This document shows positions 7,203 to 16,700 of a stretch of 64,000 bases of DNA, piece after piece. The position numbers and the translations under genes are program-made. The notes under the pieces were generated by a model. It was not told where the DNA came from. It saw only the letters and a program-made list of their open reading frames with translations, and did not search any database. The first letter of the stretch is position 1; each line of letters starts with the position of its first letter. Source of the stretch: Rhizobium sp. ARZ01 (GTDB taxonomy: Bacteria; Pseudomonadota; Alphaproteobacteria; Rhizobiales; Rhizobiaceae); assembly GCF_014851675.1 (NCBI RefSeq), contig NZ_JACVAE010000002.1:186001-250000 (forward strand), in the 5' to 3' direction.

Positions 7203-9737
7203 GTGGACCAGATCGATTCCGACGCCGTCACTTACCTGCCTGATCCCTTCACCCGCTGGTTCGCGGCAAGGGGGTGGGCGCCGCGTGCGCATCAATTGGA
7301 ACTGCTTGAGCGCGCACGCACCGGCGAAAACCTGCTCCTGATCGCACCAACCGGTGCCGGAAAGACGCTCGCCGGCTTCCTCCCCTCGCTCACCGACCTT
7401 TTCGCACGCGGCAGGAAACCGCCTGGCTCCCGCTTCACCGGCGTCCACACGCTCTACATCTCGCCGCTGAAGGCGCTGGCCGTCGACATCGAGCGCAACC
7501 TGACCAAGCCGGTCGAGGAGATGGGCCTGCCGGTGACCATCGAGACGCGCACCGGCGACACGCCGCAATCCAAACGCCTCCGCCAGCGCCTAAACCCGCC
7601 GGACATCCTGCTGACGACGCCCGAGCAGCTGGCGCTGCTGATCGCCAATGCAGAGGCACCGCGCTTTTTCAAGGACCTGAAATTCGTCGTCTTCGACGAA
7701 CTGCATTCGCTCGTCACCTCCAAACGCGGCCACCTGCTCTCGCTCGGCCTCGCTCGGCTGCGCAAGCTGGCGCCGGGGCTCCAGACCATCGGCCTTTCCG
7801 CCACCGTTGCCGAGCCGATGGACCTGCGTCGATGGCTGGTCGGACAGGCGCTCGACGAGAACAACCACGCGGGCCTGGTGCTGGGGCCCTCCGGCGCCAG
7901 GCCGATCATCACCATTCTGAAAAGCGAGCAGCACATTCCCTGGTCCGGCCATTCGGCGCGCTATGCCATGCCCGAGGTCTATCAGGCGCTCCGCGAGCAC
8001 CGCACCGCCCTTCTCTTCGTCAACACCCGCAGCCAGGCCGAGATGTTGTTCCAGGAGCTCTGGCGTCTCAACGAGGAGACGCTGCCGATCGCGCTGCACC
8101 ATGGCTCGCTCGACGTCGCCCAGCGCCGCAAGGTCGAGACCGCGATGGCTGAGAACCGCCTGCGAGCCGTCGTGGCTACCTCAACGCTCGACCTTGGCAT
8201 CGACTGGGGCGATGTCGACCTCGTCATCCATGTTGGGGCGCCAAAGGGCGCCTCGCGCCTTGCCCAGCGTATCGGCCGCGCCAATCACCGCATGGACGAA
8301 CCGAGCCGGGCGATCCTGGTGCCTGCCAACCGTTTCGAGGTGATGGAGTGCCAGGCGGCATTAGACGCCAACTATATCGGCGCGCAGGACACCCCGCCGA
8401 TGACTGCCGGCGCGCTCGACGTGCTTGCCCAGCACGTGCTCGGCACGGCCTGCGCCGCTCCCTTCGACGAGGACATGCTGTTTGCCGAGATCACCTCGGC
8501 CGCCCCCTATGCCGCCATGCCGCGCCAGACCTTTTCCCGCGTCGTCGAGTTCGTCGCGACGGGGGGCTATGCACTGAAGACTTACGAACGGTACGCCAAG
8601 ATCCGAAAGACGAAGGAGGGGCTCTGGCGCGTTTCCAACCTTCAGGTTGCCCAACAATACCGCCTGAACCTCGGCACCATCGTCGAAATGCCGATGCTGA
8701 ACCTCAGGCTGGTCAAACGCAACGCGCGCGGTTCGCTCGGCCGGGGCGGCGCGGCGCTCGGCAAGGTGGAAGAGTATTTCCTCGAAACCATGGCGCCGGG
8801 GGATACCTTCCTCTTCGCCGGCAAGGTGCTGCGTTTCGAGGGCATCCGCGAAAACGAGTGCCTCGTCAGTCAGGCCTTCTCTCAGGACCCGAAGGTGCCG
8901 GTCTATGCCGGCGGCAAGTTCCCGCTCTCGACCTATCTTGCCGAGCAAGTGCGCATCATGATCGCCGATCCCGAGCGCTGGCGCGCCCTGCCCGGCCAGG
9001 TCCGCGACTGGCTGTCGATCCAGCGCGACGTCTCGATGCTGCCGAAGCGCGACGAGCTTCTGATCGAGACCTTTCCGCGCGGCAGTCGGCACTACATGGT
9101 CATCTACGCCTTCGAGGGCCGGCTTGCGCATCAGACGCTCGGTATGCTGCTGACGCGGCGGCTCGAACGGGCCGGCCTGAAGCCGCTCGGCTTTGTCGCC
9201 ACGGATTACTCCCTGGCAATCTGGGCGCTGGACGATCTGGCCAGCGCCTTTCGTGCACGCTGTCCCTCCCTCGCCGACCTCTTCGATGAGGACATGCTTG
9301 GCGACGATCTTGAAGCTTGGCTCGACGAAAGCTGGATGCTGAAGCGCACCTTCCGCAATTGCGCCGTGATTGCCGGCCTTATCGACCAGCGTCACCCGGG
9401 CAAGGAGAAGACCGGGCGGCAAGTAACGGTTTCGGCCGACCTCATCTACGACGTGCTGCGCAGCCATGAGCCGGACCATATCCTGCTTGAAGCGACGCGG
9501 CACGATGCGGCTTCGGGTCTTTTGGACATCGAGCGCCTCGGGTCTATGCTTGCCCGAATCAAGGGGCACATTACCCATCGCTCCCTCGACCGCATCTCGC
9601 CACTTGCCATCCCGGTGATGCTGGAGATCGGCAAGGAGCCGGTCAGCGGCGAGGCACATGACACTGTGCTGGCCGAGGCGGCGGAAGACTTGATCGCCGA
9701 AGCCATAGGCGAAATGGCGTGCCGGATGCGACGGTAG
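7203..9737 (+). CDS. Ligase-associated DNA damage response DEXH-box helicase (Lhr-like)
   Basis: 844 residues from a GTG at 7203. Superfamily 2 motifs appear in order: APTGAGKT (Walker A, about residue 49), VFDELHSL (DEXH box, about 163), LSATVAEP (motif III), then LDLGIDWGDVDLVIH and QRIGRANHRMDEP (motif VI, about 355). The C-terminal half carries the Lhr winged-helix/core extension. The length and the following pdeM gene identify the ligase-associated subgroup, whose usual partners are an ATP-dependent DNA ligase and an mRNA 3'-end-processing-type exonuclease. Those two genes are not within this window. The family is thought to act in DNA repair. Confidence 0.93.
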   Translation: MDQIDSDAVTYLPDPFTRWFAARGWAPRAHQLELLERARTGENLLLIAPTGAGKTLAGFLPSLTDLFARGRKPPGSRFTGVHTLYISPLKALAVDIERNLTKPVEEMGLPVTIETRTGDTPQSKRLRQRLNPPDILLTTPEQLALLIANAEAPRFFKDLKFVVFDELHSLVTSKRGHLLSLGLARLRKLAPGLQTIGLSATVAEPMDLRRWLVGQALDENNHAGLVLGPSGARPIITILKSEQHIPWSGHSARYAMPEVYQALREHRTALLFVNTRSQAEMLFQELWRLNEETLPIALHHGSLDVAQRRKVETAMAENRLRAVVATSTLDLGIDWGDVDLVIHVGAPKGASRLAQRIGRANHRMDEPSRAILVPANRFEVMECQAALDANYIGAQDTPPMTAGALDVLAQHVLGTACAAPFDEDMLFAEITSAAPYAAMPRQTFSRVVEFVATGGYALKTYERYAKIRKTKEGLWRVSNLQVAQQYRLNLGTIVEMPMLNLRLVKRNARGSLGRGGAALGKVEEYFLETMAPGDTFLFAGKVLRFEGIRENECLVSQAFSQDPKVPVYAGGKFPLSTYLAEQVRIMIADPERWRALPGQVRDWLSIQRDVSMLPKRDELLIETFPRGSRHYMVIYAFEGRLAHQTLGMLLTRRLERAGLKPLGFVATDYSLAIWALDDLASAFRARCPSLADLFDEDMLGDDLEAWLDESWMLKRTFRNCAVIAGLIDQRHPGKEKTGRQVTVSADLIYDVLRSHEPDHILLEATRHDAASGLLDIERLGSMLARIKGHITHRSLDRISPLAIPVMLEIGKEPVSGEAHDTVLAEAAEDLIAEAIGEMACRMRR

Positions 9738-9791
9738 GGGCCTGGCCGGACGCGACCGGCCAATGAACGACGGAATGAGAGTGGAGCGCCG

Positions 9792-10517
9792 ATGAACAGG
9801 TTGGCCCTGGCAGCCGCCGAAATACGGGATTTTGGATCGCTTTCGGCGCGAACAGTCGTGGCAGATGTCGAGGCCGTCTGCGATCCGTTCGGCGCGCTCT
9901 ATTTGCCGGAGACGCGGCTGCTCGTCATCTCCGATTTGCACCTGGAAAAGGGGGCCGCATTTGCCCGTCGCGGCATGCTGCTCCCCCCCTACGACACGCT
10001 CGCAACCCTGAAAATCCTGGAGGCGGTTATCGCCCGCCACGACCCGGCAATCGTCGTCAGCCTCGGCGACAATTTTCACGATCGCGTCGGCTCAGCCCAT
10101 CTGCCGGAAATGTTCCGACACAGGATCGAGGCGATGGCGCGCGGACGCGACTGGATCTGGATCAACGGCAACCATGACCCGGACGGCACGACCGACCTGC
10201 CGGGCCAGTCTGCCGACGAGCTGCACTATGCCGGCCTCATCTTTCGCCACGAGCCGTCGCTAGCTGACGGCACCGGCGAGATCGCCGGTCATCTGCATCC
10301 GTCCGCGACCGTTCGCCGTCGCGACAAGTCGGTGCGGCGACCCTGCTTTGCTACCGATGGACGGCGGATGCTGATGCCGGCCTTCGGCGTCACCACCGGC
10401 GGGCTCGACCTGCGCCACCGCGCGATGGCCGGGCTGTTCGAGCGCGAGACCCTCGTCGCCCACCTTCTCGGCCGCGATCGGGTCTATTCCGTACGCTTTG
10501 CCAATCTTCTGGCCTGA
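9792..10517 (+). CDS. pdeM: Ligase-associated DNA damage response endonuclease PdeM
   Basis: 241 residues. The calcineurin-like phosphoesterase metal motifs are all present: ISDLHLEKG (about residue 46), SLGDNFHD, INGNHD, and GHLHPSA, with a late conserved GVTTGGLD. PdeM is the metal-dependent phosphoesterase found with the Lhr-like helicase, LigB-type ligase and exonuclease in a four-gene repair set. Here it follows the helicase by 54 bases, preceded by GGAGCGCCG as a ribosome site. Only helicase and PdeM are present locally. Confidence 0.93.
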   Translation: MNRLALAAAEIRDFGSLSARTVVADVEAVCDPFGALYLPETRLLVISDLHLEKGAAFARRGMLLPPYDTLATLKILEAVIARHDPAIVVSLGDNFHDRVGSAHLPEMFRHRIEAMARGRDWIWINGNHDPDGTTDLPGQSADELHYAGLIFRHEPSLADGTGEIAGHLHPSATVRRRDKSVRRPCFATDGRRMLMPAFGVTTGGLDLRHRAMAGLFERETLVAHLLGRDRVYSVRFANLLA

Positions 10518-10535
10518 GGCCGTATTCAGGGGCCG

Positions 10536-11096
10536 TCAGGCCGCAGCCTTTGGCGCATAACGCAGGATCACTGTCCCCGTCTTCAGCGGCCGCGCCTCGA
10601 TCAGGCCGAACCGCTGCTGCACATCATTGCCGTTGAAGAAGTGATTGCCCTTGCCGAGCAGCGTTGGCACGAGACCGATCCACAATTCGTCCACGAGCCC
10701 GGCATTCAACAGGGTGGCGGTAAGTTTGGCGCTGCCAAACACGAAGATGTCCTTGCCGGGCTCCTGCTTCAGCCGCGACAGTTCTCCGACAATGTCGTCG
10801 GCCATACGTGTGTTGGTCCAGTCTGACTCTGTCAGAGTACGCGAGGCGACGAGTTTCGGCAGCGCATTCATGTAGGCTTTCGTCTCCAGATCCTCCTCCG
10901 TCGTCGTCCAGAAGGATTTCATGCCTTCATAGGTCACGCGACCGAAGACCAGCAGACTCGCTCGAGAGCCGAATTCATTGCTCATCGCGGCAAGTTCGTC
11001 GCCCCAGGCATGACCGTGGAAGGAGAGATCCCATTTGTTTTCGCCCTCGAAGTATCCATCAAGGGTGACCAGGTTCCAGGCGATCAGCTTGCTCAT
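10536..11096 (-). CDS. Dihydrofolate reductase / RibD C-terminal family protein
   Basis: 186 residues from the ATG at 11096 (MSKLIAWNLVTLDGYFEG). The RibD_C/DHFR-like fold shows as the N-terminal LVTLDGYF, LLVFGRVTYEGMKSFW in the middle and the NADPH-site IFVFGSAKLTATLL, then ELWIGLVPTLLGKG. This is the family of small stand-alone reductases rather than a true folate enzyme. It is divergent from an HxlR-type regulator 98 bases away, a common pairing in which the regulator controls the reductase. Confidence 0.9.
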   Translation of the reverse strand: MSKLIAWNLVTLDGYFEGENKWDLSFHGHAWGDELAAMSNEFGSRASLLVFGRVTYEGMKSFWTTTEEDLETKAYMNALPKLVASRTLTESDWTNTRMADDIVGELSRLKQEPGKDIFVFGSAKLTATLLNAGLVDELWIGLVPTLLGKGNHFFNGNDVQQRFGLIEARPLKTGTVILRYAPKAAA

Positions 11097-11194
11097 CTCA
11101 GTGTCCTTTTGCGCTCTTAACCAATTGCATATTGAAAGCAGTTGAAGGCTACGCATACCGGTGGCAAAATGCAATCAGAATCGCGGAGACTGCA

Positions 11195-11701
11195 ATGAAG
11201 GACGAACATCGATCGGGCTGCCCGATCAATCTGACGCTCGAGATCCTCGGGGACCGCTGGAGCCTGATCGTGATCCGCGACATGATGTTCGGCAATCGCC
11301 GCCATTTCCGCGAACTCCTGACGCAGTCCGAGGAGGGCATCGCCTCCAACATCCTTGCCGACCGACTGAAGCGCTTGGTGGACAAGGGGCTGATCACCAA
11401 GGTCGATGATCCGAGCCACAAGCAGAAGTCGATCTACAGCCTGACCGATAGGGCAATCGGCCTCGTGCCGCTCTTTGCCCATATGGGCGCTTGGGGTCGC
11501 CGACACCTGCCTGTGAGCGAAGAATTGAGCATCCGTGCCGAGCTTCTCGAAGACGGCGGACCGGCCATGTGGAGTGACTTCATGGACGAACTGCGTGCCA
11601 TCCACCTCGGCGCCATACCGCCGAAACGTTCCGTCTTTGCGGAATTGCAGAGCGCCTATGAGGCCGTCCTTACCAAGAAGGCCGCGATGTTCTCGGGTTG
11701 A
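11195..11701 (+). CDS. HxlR-family winged helix transcriptional regulator
   Basis: 168 residues from the ATG at 11195, with GGAG upstream. The HxlR hallmark is near the start: CPINLTLEILGDRWSLIVIRDMMFG, followed by FRELL, the recognition segment EGIASNILADRLKRLVDKGLI and the wing KQKSIYSLTDRAIGL. The N-terminal Cys (C10) is the position used as redox sensor in some HxlR members. The C-terminal 60 residues are an extension. It sits divergent to the reductase-like gene, which it probably regulates. Confidence 0.92.
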   Translation: MKDEHRSGCPINLTLEILGDRWSLIVIRDMMFGNRRHFRELLTQSEEGIASNILADRLKRLVDKGLITKVDDPSHKQKSIYSLTDRAIGLVPLFAHMGAWGRRHLPVSEELSIRAELLEDGGPAMWSDFMDELRAIHLGAIPPKRSVFAELQSAYEAVLTKKAAMFSG

Positions 11702-11704
11702 CCA

Positions 11705-12499
11705 TCAATCCTTGCGGAAGACCACGCTCGCGATCCAGCCGGTCAGGACGGCAAGGACGACGGCGAGGACACCGTAGGAGATCGGGCGGTTAAAGGCGGC
11801 ATTCGAGATCATCTGCTCCAGGCCGGTCTTAACGACCCGCAGCGGCAGCGCCTTCTCGCTGATGAAGACACCATCGCGGAACAACTGGGCACGCACGACG
11901 TGGGTTCCGTTCGGCACGTTGGCCGGCAGCTTCACGGTCGCCTTGAACAGGCTGGCGCTGATGAACTGTACCCCGCCCGGGTCGCGCTGGAAGTAACCGC
12001 CGGTTTCCTTCAGTTGGAGGAAGGCCTCGCGGAACGCTGCGACGCTGCTGCCGTCGCCAATGAAGCCGATCGGGTCCAGCCGGATATGTTGCAGCCCGAC
12101 GCCGATGCTGTTGAGAACCTGGTCGGACGCGATTTGGTCGACATCGCGTGTGCTCGACAGGGAGTAGGATTCCGGCGCGAGCTCGAAGGTCATCGAATGA
12201 CGGTTTACCCAGACGCCGAGCACCCGCTCCTTGCGGCGGACCGTCATGTTGTCCTTGGGCCCTTCCAGCGCAACGACGATATCGTACTTGCTCTGTGCCA
12301 GCAGATTCGGATCATAGCCCTCGATGGCGCCGAAGATGGTGAGGTCCGCCCCACGAAAATCGGAGGAGATGGCGATCTCATCGGTGGAGATGCCAATTTC
12401 CAGCTTCTCGGTGTTTTCGGACTGCTTCTCCTGCGCATGAACCGGCCCGGCAAACGCCAGAACGACCGCGGCAAGAAGGGTGTACGCCAGGCCTCTCAT
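11705..12499 (-). CDS. TIGR02186 family exported membrane-anchored protein
   Basis: 264 residues. A signal peptide (MRGLAYTLLAAVVLAFAGPVHA) is followed by a long extracytoplasmic domain (EIGISTDEIAISSDFRGADLTIFGAIEG, SYSLSSTR, LPANVPNGTHVVRAQLFRDG) and a C-terminal helix (ISYGVLAVVLAVLTGWIASVVF) ending in KD. This is the TIGR02186 family, nearly always encoded with a TauE/SafE permease. Its start codon overlaps the stop of that upstream gene by 4 bases, so the two are translationally coupled. Role unknown; a partner in anion export is inferred. Confidence 0.9.
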   Translation of the reverse strand: MRGLAYTLLAAVVLAFAGPVHAQEKQSENTEKLEIGISTDEIAISSDFRGADLTIFGAIEGYDPNLLAQSKYDIVVALEGPKDNMTVRRKERVLGVWVNRHSMTFELAPESYSLSSTRDVDQIASDQVLNSIGVGLQHIRLDPIGFIGDGSSVAAFREAFLQLKETGGYFQRDPGGVQFISASLFKATVKLPANVPNGTHVVRAQLFRDGVFISEKALPLRVVKTGLEQMISNAAFNRPISYGVLAVVLAVLTGWIASVVFRKD

Positions 12500-13422
12500 C
12501 GGCGCCCCCCTTCACTGACGACGGAATAGATGTTCTCGGGCGCCAGAACGAGATCGACCGCGAGGCGCATGCCGACCGCGAGCACGAGAAGGGCAAGCAG
12601 TGCACGCAATTGCTCGCCACGCAAACGCTGACCGACGCGCACGCCGTACTGGGCGCCGACGACGCCTGCCACCATCAGGATGAAGGCAAGCACGATATCG
12701 ACCGAGTTGTTCGTGGTCGCCTGCATGATCGTGGTGTAGGCGGTCACGAAGATGATCTGGAACAGCGATGTCCCGACGACCACGTTGGTCGGGATGCGCA
12801 AAAGGTAGATCATCGCCGGCACCATGATGAAGCCGCCGCCGACGCCCATGATCGAGGTCAGCACGCCGATCGAGAAACCGAGCACGACGAGGGGAATGAT
12901 GCTCAGGTAGATCTTGGACTTCTTGAACCGCATTTTCAGCGGCAGGCCGTGAACCCAGTTGTGGTGACCCGGCTTGCGCAGCGTCACCGGTTGGTCCTTG
13001 GCGGCACGACGCAAGGCTCTAATGCTTTCAACTAGCATCAAGGCGCCCACTGTGCCGAGCAGCGCCACGTAGAGCAGCGAAATGACGAGATCGAGTTGAC
13101 CGAGGCGCCTCAGCAGGGCGAACAGCCACACGCCCGCGGTCGCGCCGCAAAGGCCGCCCACCAGGAGCACCGTGCCAAGCTTCATGTCGAGCGTGCCGCG
13201 GCGGAAATGGGTAATGGCGCCGGAAATCGACGAGGCAACGACCTGGTTTGCACCCGTTGCGACGGCCACGACCGGTGGAATGTTGTAGAAGATCAGGAGC
13301 GGGGTGATCAGGAAGCCGCCGCCGACGCCGAACATGCCGGAAAGAAAGCCAACCGCCGCGCCCATGCCGAGAATGATGAAGATATTCACCGAGAGTTCGG
13401 CGATGGGCAGATAAACCGTCAC
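12496..13422 (-). CDS. TauE/SafE family sulfite/anion exporter
   Basis: 308 residues with about eight transmembrane helices in two related halves: GFLSGMFGVGGGFLITPLLI near the N-terminus and GVLTSIMGVGGGFIMVPAMIYLL in the second half. That repeated GxxGxGGGF motif defines TauE/SafE. The loop between halves (residues about 120-160) is basic. The family exports sulfite, sulfoacetate or related organosulfur anions. It overlaps the TIGR02186 gene by 4 bases. Confidence 0.93.
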   Translation of the reverse strand: MTVYLPIAELSVNIFIILGMGAAVGFLSGMFGVGGGFLITPLLIFYNIPPVVAVATGANQVVASSISGAITHFRRGTLDMKLGTVLLVGGLCGATAGVWLFALLRRLGQLDLVISLLYVALLGTVGALMLVESIRALRRAAKDQPVTLRKPGHHNWVHGLPLKMRFKKSKIYLSIIPLVVLGFSIGVLTSIMGVGGGFIMVPAMIYLLRIPTNVVVGTSLFQIIFVTAYTTIMQATTNNSVDIVLAFILMVAGVVGAQYGVRVGQRLRGEQLRALLALLVLAVGMRLAVDLVLAPENIYSVVSEGGRR

Positions 13423-13751
13423 AGCATTACCCCGATGGGCCGACAGCCCGCACTCCTCGGCGCCCCCTGACGCCGCCCCTCACCAAGTCTGGCCCGGATG
13501 CTGCGAGATCTGCGGCAGAAAGCCCGGCCTGACATACAGAATTACTTCGGGCGCGCATGATGCCAGCCCGTTCGCTATTCCATCCACTCACGATGTCGGC
13601 AAACGCCCATGCTCGGATGGACGCCGCTTCCGTATCATTCTGAAGCGGCTTGTGGTTTTTTCATGATCCGTCATGCCCGCGCAGGGGTAACCCGTCAACT
13701 GCTCAACGGCCGAGGGGCAGGCTTTATGCGCCACGGCGCTTCAGCAGAGTG
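13423..13751. other. Intergenic region with a hairpin followed by a T-run
   Basis: No convincing gene. Bases 13623-13630 (GCCGCTTC) and 13642-13649 (GAAGCGGC) form a perfect 8-bp stem with an 11-base loop, and TGTGGTTTTTT follows on the + strand up to 13661. This looks like a rho-independent terminator for a + strand transcript, yet both flanking genes are on the minus strand. Confidence 0.4.
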
Positions 13752-16700
13752 TTATCCCTGCGGCTTGTTGCGCTTCAGCAACTCATTGACGAGCTTGTCA
13801 TCGATCTTTCCCGTCTCCGCCTGTCCCACGGACTTCTGGAAGGCCTTGATCGCCAGCACTGTCTTCGGCCCCATGGCGCCATCCGGCGTGCCGGCGTCGA
13901 AGCCATTGTTGTTGAGGATCGCCTGGATGTTGCGGATCGCCTTCTTCATGTCGACGGATGCGGTCTTGGTTCCCTTGCCGACCCATTCGTCGGGCAGGTC
14001 CACCGAGTTTGCCTTCTCATCGAGCGGCTGCTCCTTCCAAAGCTCCAGTTTGGCCTTCGCGCTCGAAAGCTGCTCCGGCTTCATGGCGTTCGCCACTTCG
14101 TCACGCTTTTCGGCAGCATCCCGGTCGCCGTCACGGGCGGCGATTGCAAACCACTTGTAGGACTCTTCCAGATCCGTCGGTACGCCGTTGCCGCGTGCAT
14201 AGAGGATCGCAAGGTTGAACTGGCTGTCGCGAACGCCGAGGTCCGCCGCCTTCTTGAACCACTCGGTAGCTGCCGCAAAATCCGGTGCCTTGCCGCCACC
14301 AGTCGCAAGCACGACCGCAAGATTATGCATAGCGCTGGCGTTGCCCTGCTTAGCCGCCTGCTCATAGAGGCTGCGGGCCTTAGCGAGGTCGCGCTCGACG
14401 CCCTGCCCCTTTTCATAGAGGCTGCCGAGACGGTACTGTGCAGGCGCAAAGCCGCGTTCCGCCGACAATGCATACCACTTCGCGGATTCGGCCATGTCGA
14501 TCGAAACGCCGCGGCCGTCCGTGTAACGCGCTCCGATCTCGAACAGCGCCAGACTGTCGCCTTCGCCGGCCGATTTGGCCAGAGATGCCGGCTCGATCGT
14601 CGGCGGCACCGTGATGACGTTGGCAACATCCTGAGACGGGTTGCTGGCGCCGACGACCGTTTCCGTGGTGCCGCCTCCATTCTCGGGAACGTCCTTGACG
14701 CCGCCGGAAACCTCCGTCGTCACAATAGGCTCGAAACCGCCGGTCTGGGCTGCGATCGAGTTGTCGGCCGGCCGTGTCAACTGCTCCGCGCCTGTCACCG
14801 CCAAGGCTGGCGAGGCCGTATCGAGCTCGGTGTTCTCCACCGTCGGCTTGGCGATCTCCACGGGCACGGCTGCGTTGTCGAGCACCGACGAATCTCCCTC
14901 GATGACCTCGACCGGAACCTTGTTCTCCGGCGTCGGGACGGCGAGGTCTTGCGCAGCCACGGCCTCACTGCCGACCGGCTTAGCCTCGTCGCTCGGCGGT
15001 GCGGCAACGCTGGCCTGCTCGATCGCTGTCGGCTTGGGCGCCTCGTCGCCACGCACCAGCGTGTTGACGAGTGGATAGGACATGATCGCCAGCAAAATCG
15101 CGCCGACGGCCATCAGGATCGGCCGGCGATGACGGCCGAACGTCGCGGCCGCCGCGCCGGAGCTGGAGCCCTTCCTTTCAGGCGCAACACGGGCAAGCGT
15201 ATCGGTTTCCTCCGCCGCCATGCGCGCAGCGCGACGAGCCGCGGCGATGAAGTCCGCCTTGCCGGCATCGGCCGATGCCGTCCTGCCTTCCGCCTGGTTT
15301 GCCCTGACGCGTTCGAGAATCTTGCGCACGTCCGGCGCGCCGGAGCCGGGTTCCAGCAACTGGTTGGCCACTTCGGGAGCGATCTCGTCGCCCGGATCGA
15401 TCGAAGGAGCGGAATCGATCTGTTGGCGCTCCGCCACAACCGGTGCTTCCTTTTTCGCCGGCGCGAAGCGGCGCGCGAGGCCGGCAATCAGGCTGGTCTT
15501 GCCGGCCTTCGCGACCGGCTCCGCAACCGTGCCGCCGATGGCGCCAACCGTCGCCGCTTCGACGACATCGACTGCCATCTCCAGTTCGCGGCCGGCTTCT
15601 TCCAACTCGCTCGTCGGCTGACGATCGCCTTGCGCTCTGGCTGCGGTTTCGTAGCCGTCATCAACGAACGGATACTCTTCTTCTTCGAAAACTGGAGCCG
15701 TGGCGCGCTGTATCGCGGGCGCGGGCTGCCGCTCTTCCTCATGGTAGCGCTCGTGGGGCGTGTCGAGTTGCTCAAGGCGCCCGGCAATTTGGACCAACGT
15801 ATCGTGCAGCGCTTCGAACGTCCGGGCCGTGCGATCCTCGCTGGAGCGCATGACGTCTTCGAGCGTGCGCAGATCTTCAGCCAACGCCGAGATCGCCGCC
15901 ATGTCGGAGGGAGCAGCGCTCCCATCACCATGGCGCTGATACGCCTGCATCACCGTCTCGGCCGCCTGGCGGGCAGCTTCGATGATGTATTCGTCGTTGG
16001 TCGCCATGTAGTCTTCGATCGTCGCCATGCGGCTGTCGAAATCGGACGGCAGTGCGGCAGCCGGCTGCGGTGTGCTGATCAGCGTCGAAAGATGGGCAAT
16101 CTGAGTTTCCAGGCTGCGCAGTGCGCTACCATCGTCGGCGGGTGCGGCGCTCGTGCGGTCGAGCCGCTCGGCGATCGCCTGCAGGCGGCCCTCGATGGAC
16201 GAAAAGCGATCGCCGGCGAACGGTGCTTCGGCCGCCACATCGAGTTCATCGATGCGTCGGGCAAGATAGTCGAGCCTCTCGGCGAGCGCATCATTGACCG
16301 AACCATGATCGAGTGCATCGATCTTGCGGGAGATGTCGGAGAGATGGCGCGTCAGGTCGGCGCCCGCCGCCGGCGCGCGCTGGCCCTGCTCGATCATGGC
16401 CGAAAGCTGATCAAGCCGCTCCTCGAGACGGATCGCCGCTTTTTCGTTCGTCAGTTCCTCGATCCGGTAGGCGAGCGCCTCCAGCCGCTGGCCCAGATCC
16501 TGCTCGGCTGCCGGGCGGTGGGCCATCGCATCAAGCTGATCACCGAGATCGACGATCCGGCTCTCGATGCGCTGGAACAGAGCTGCGTCGGCGGCCGTGC
16601 TTTGCGCGCGGCCGCTTGCCGCGATCGCCCTGCTGATTTCGTCGAGCCTCAGGTCCAGCCCTTCGAAATGGGGAACAAAACGCCGATCATCGTGCTGAAC

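Noticed and set aside
8361..10079. 572-codon minus-strand frame opposite the helicase and pdeM
   Set aside because: Antisense shadow; the + strand genes carry complete helicase and phosphoesterase motifs.
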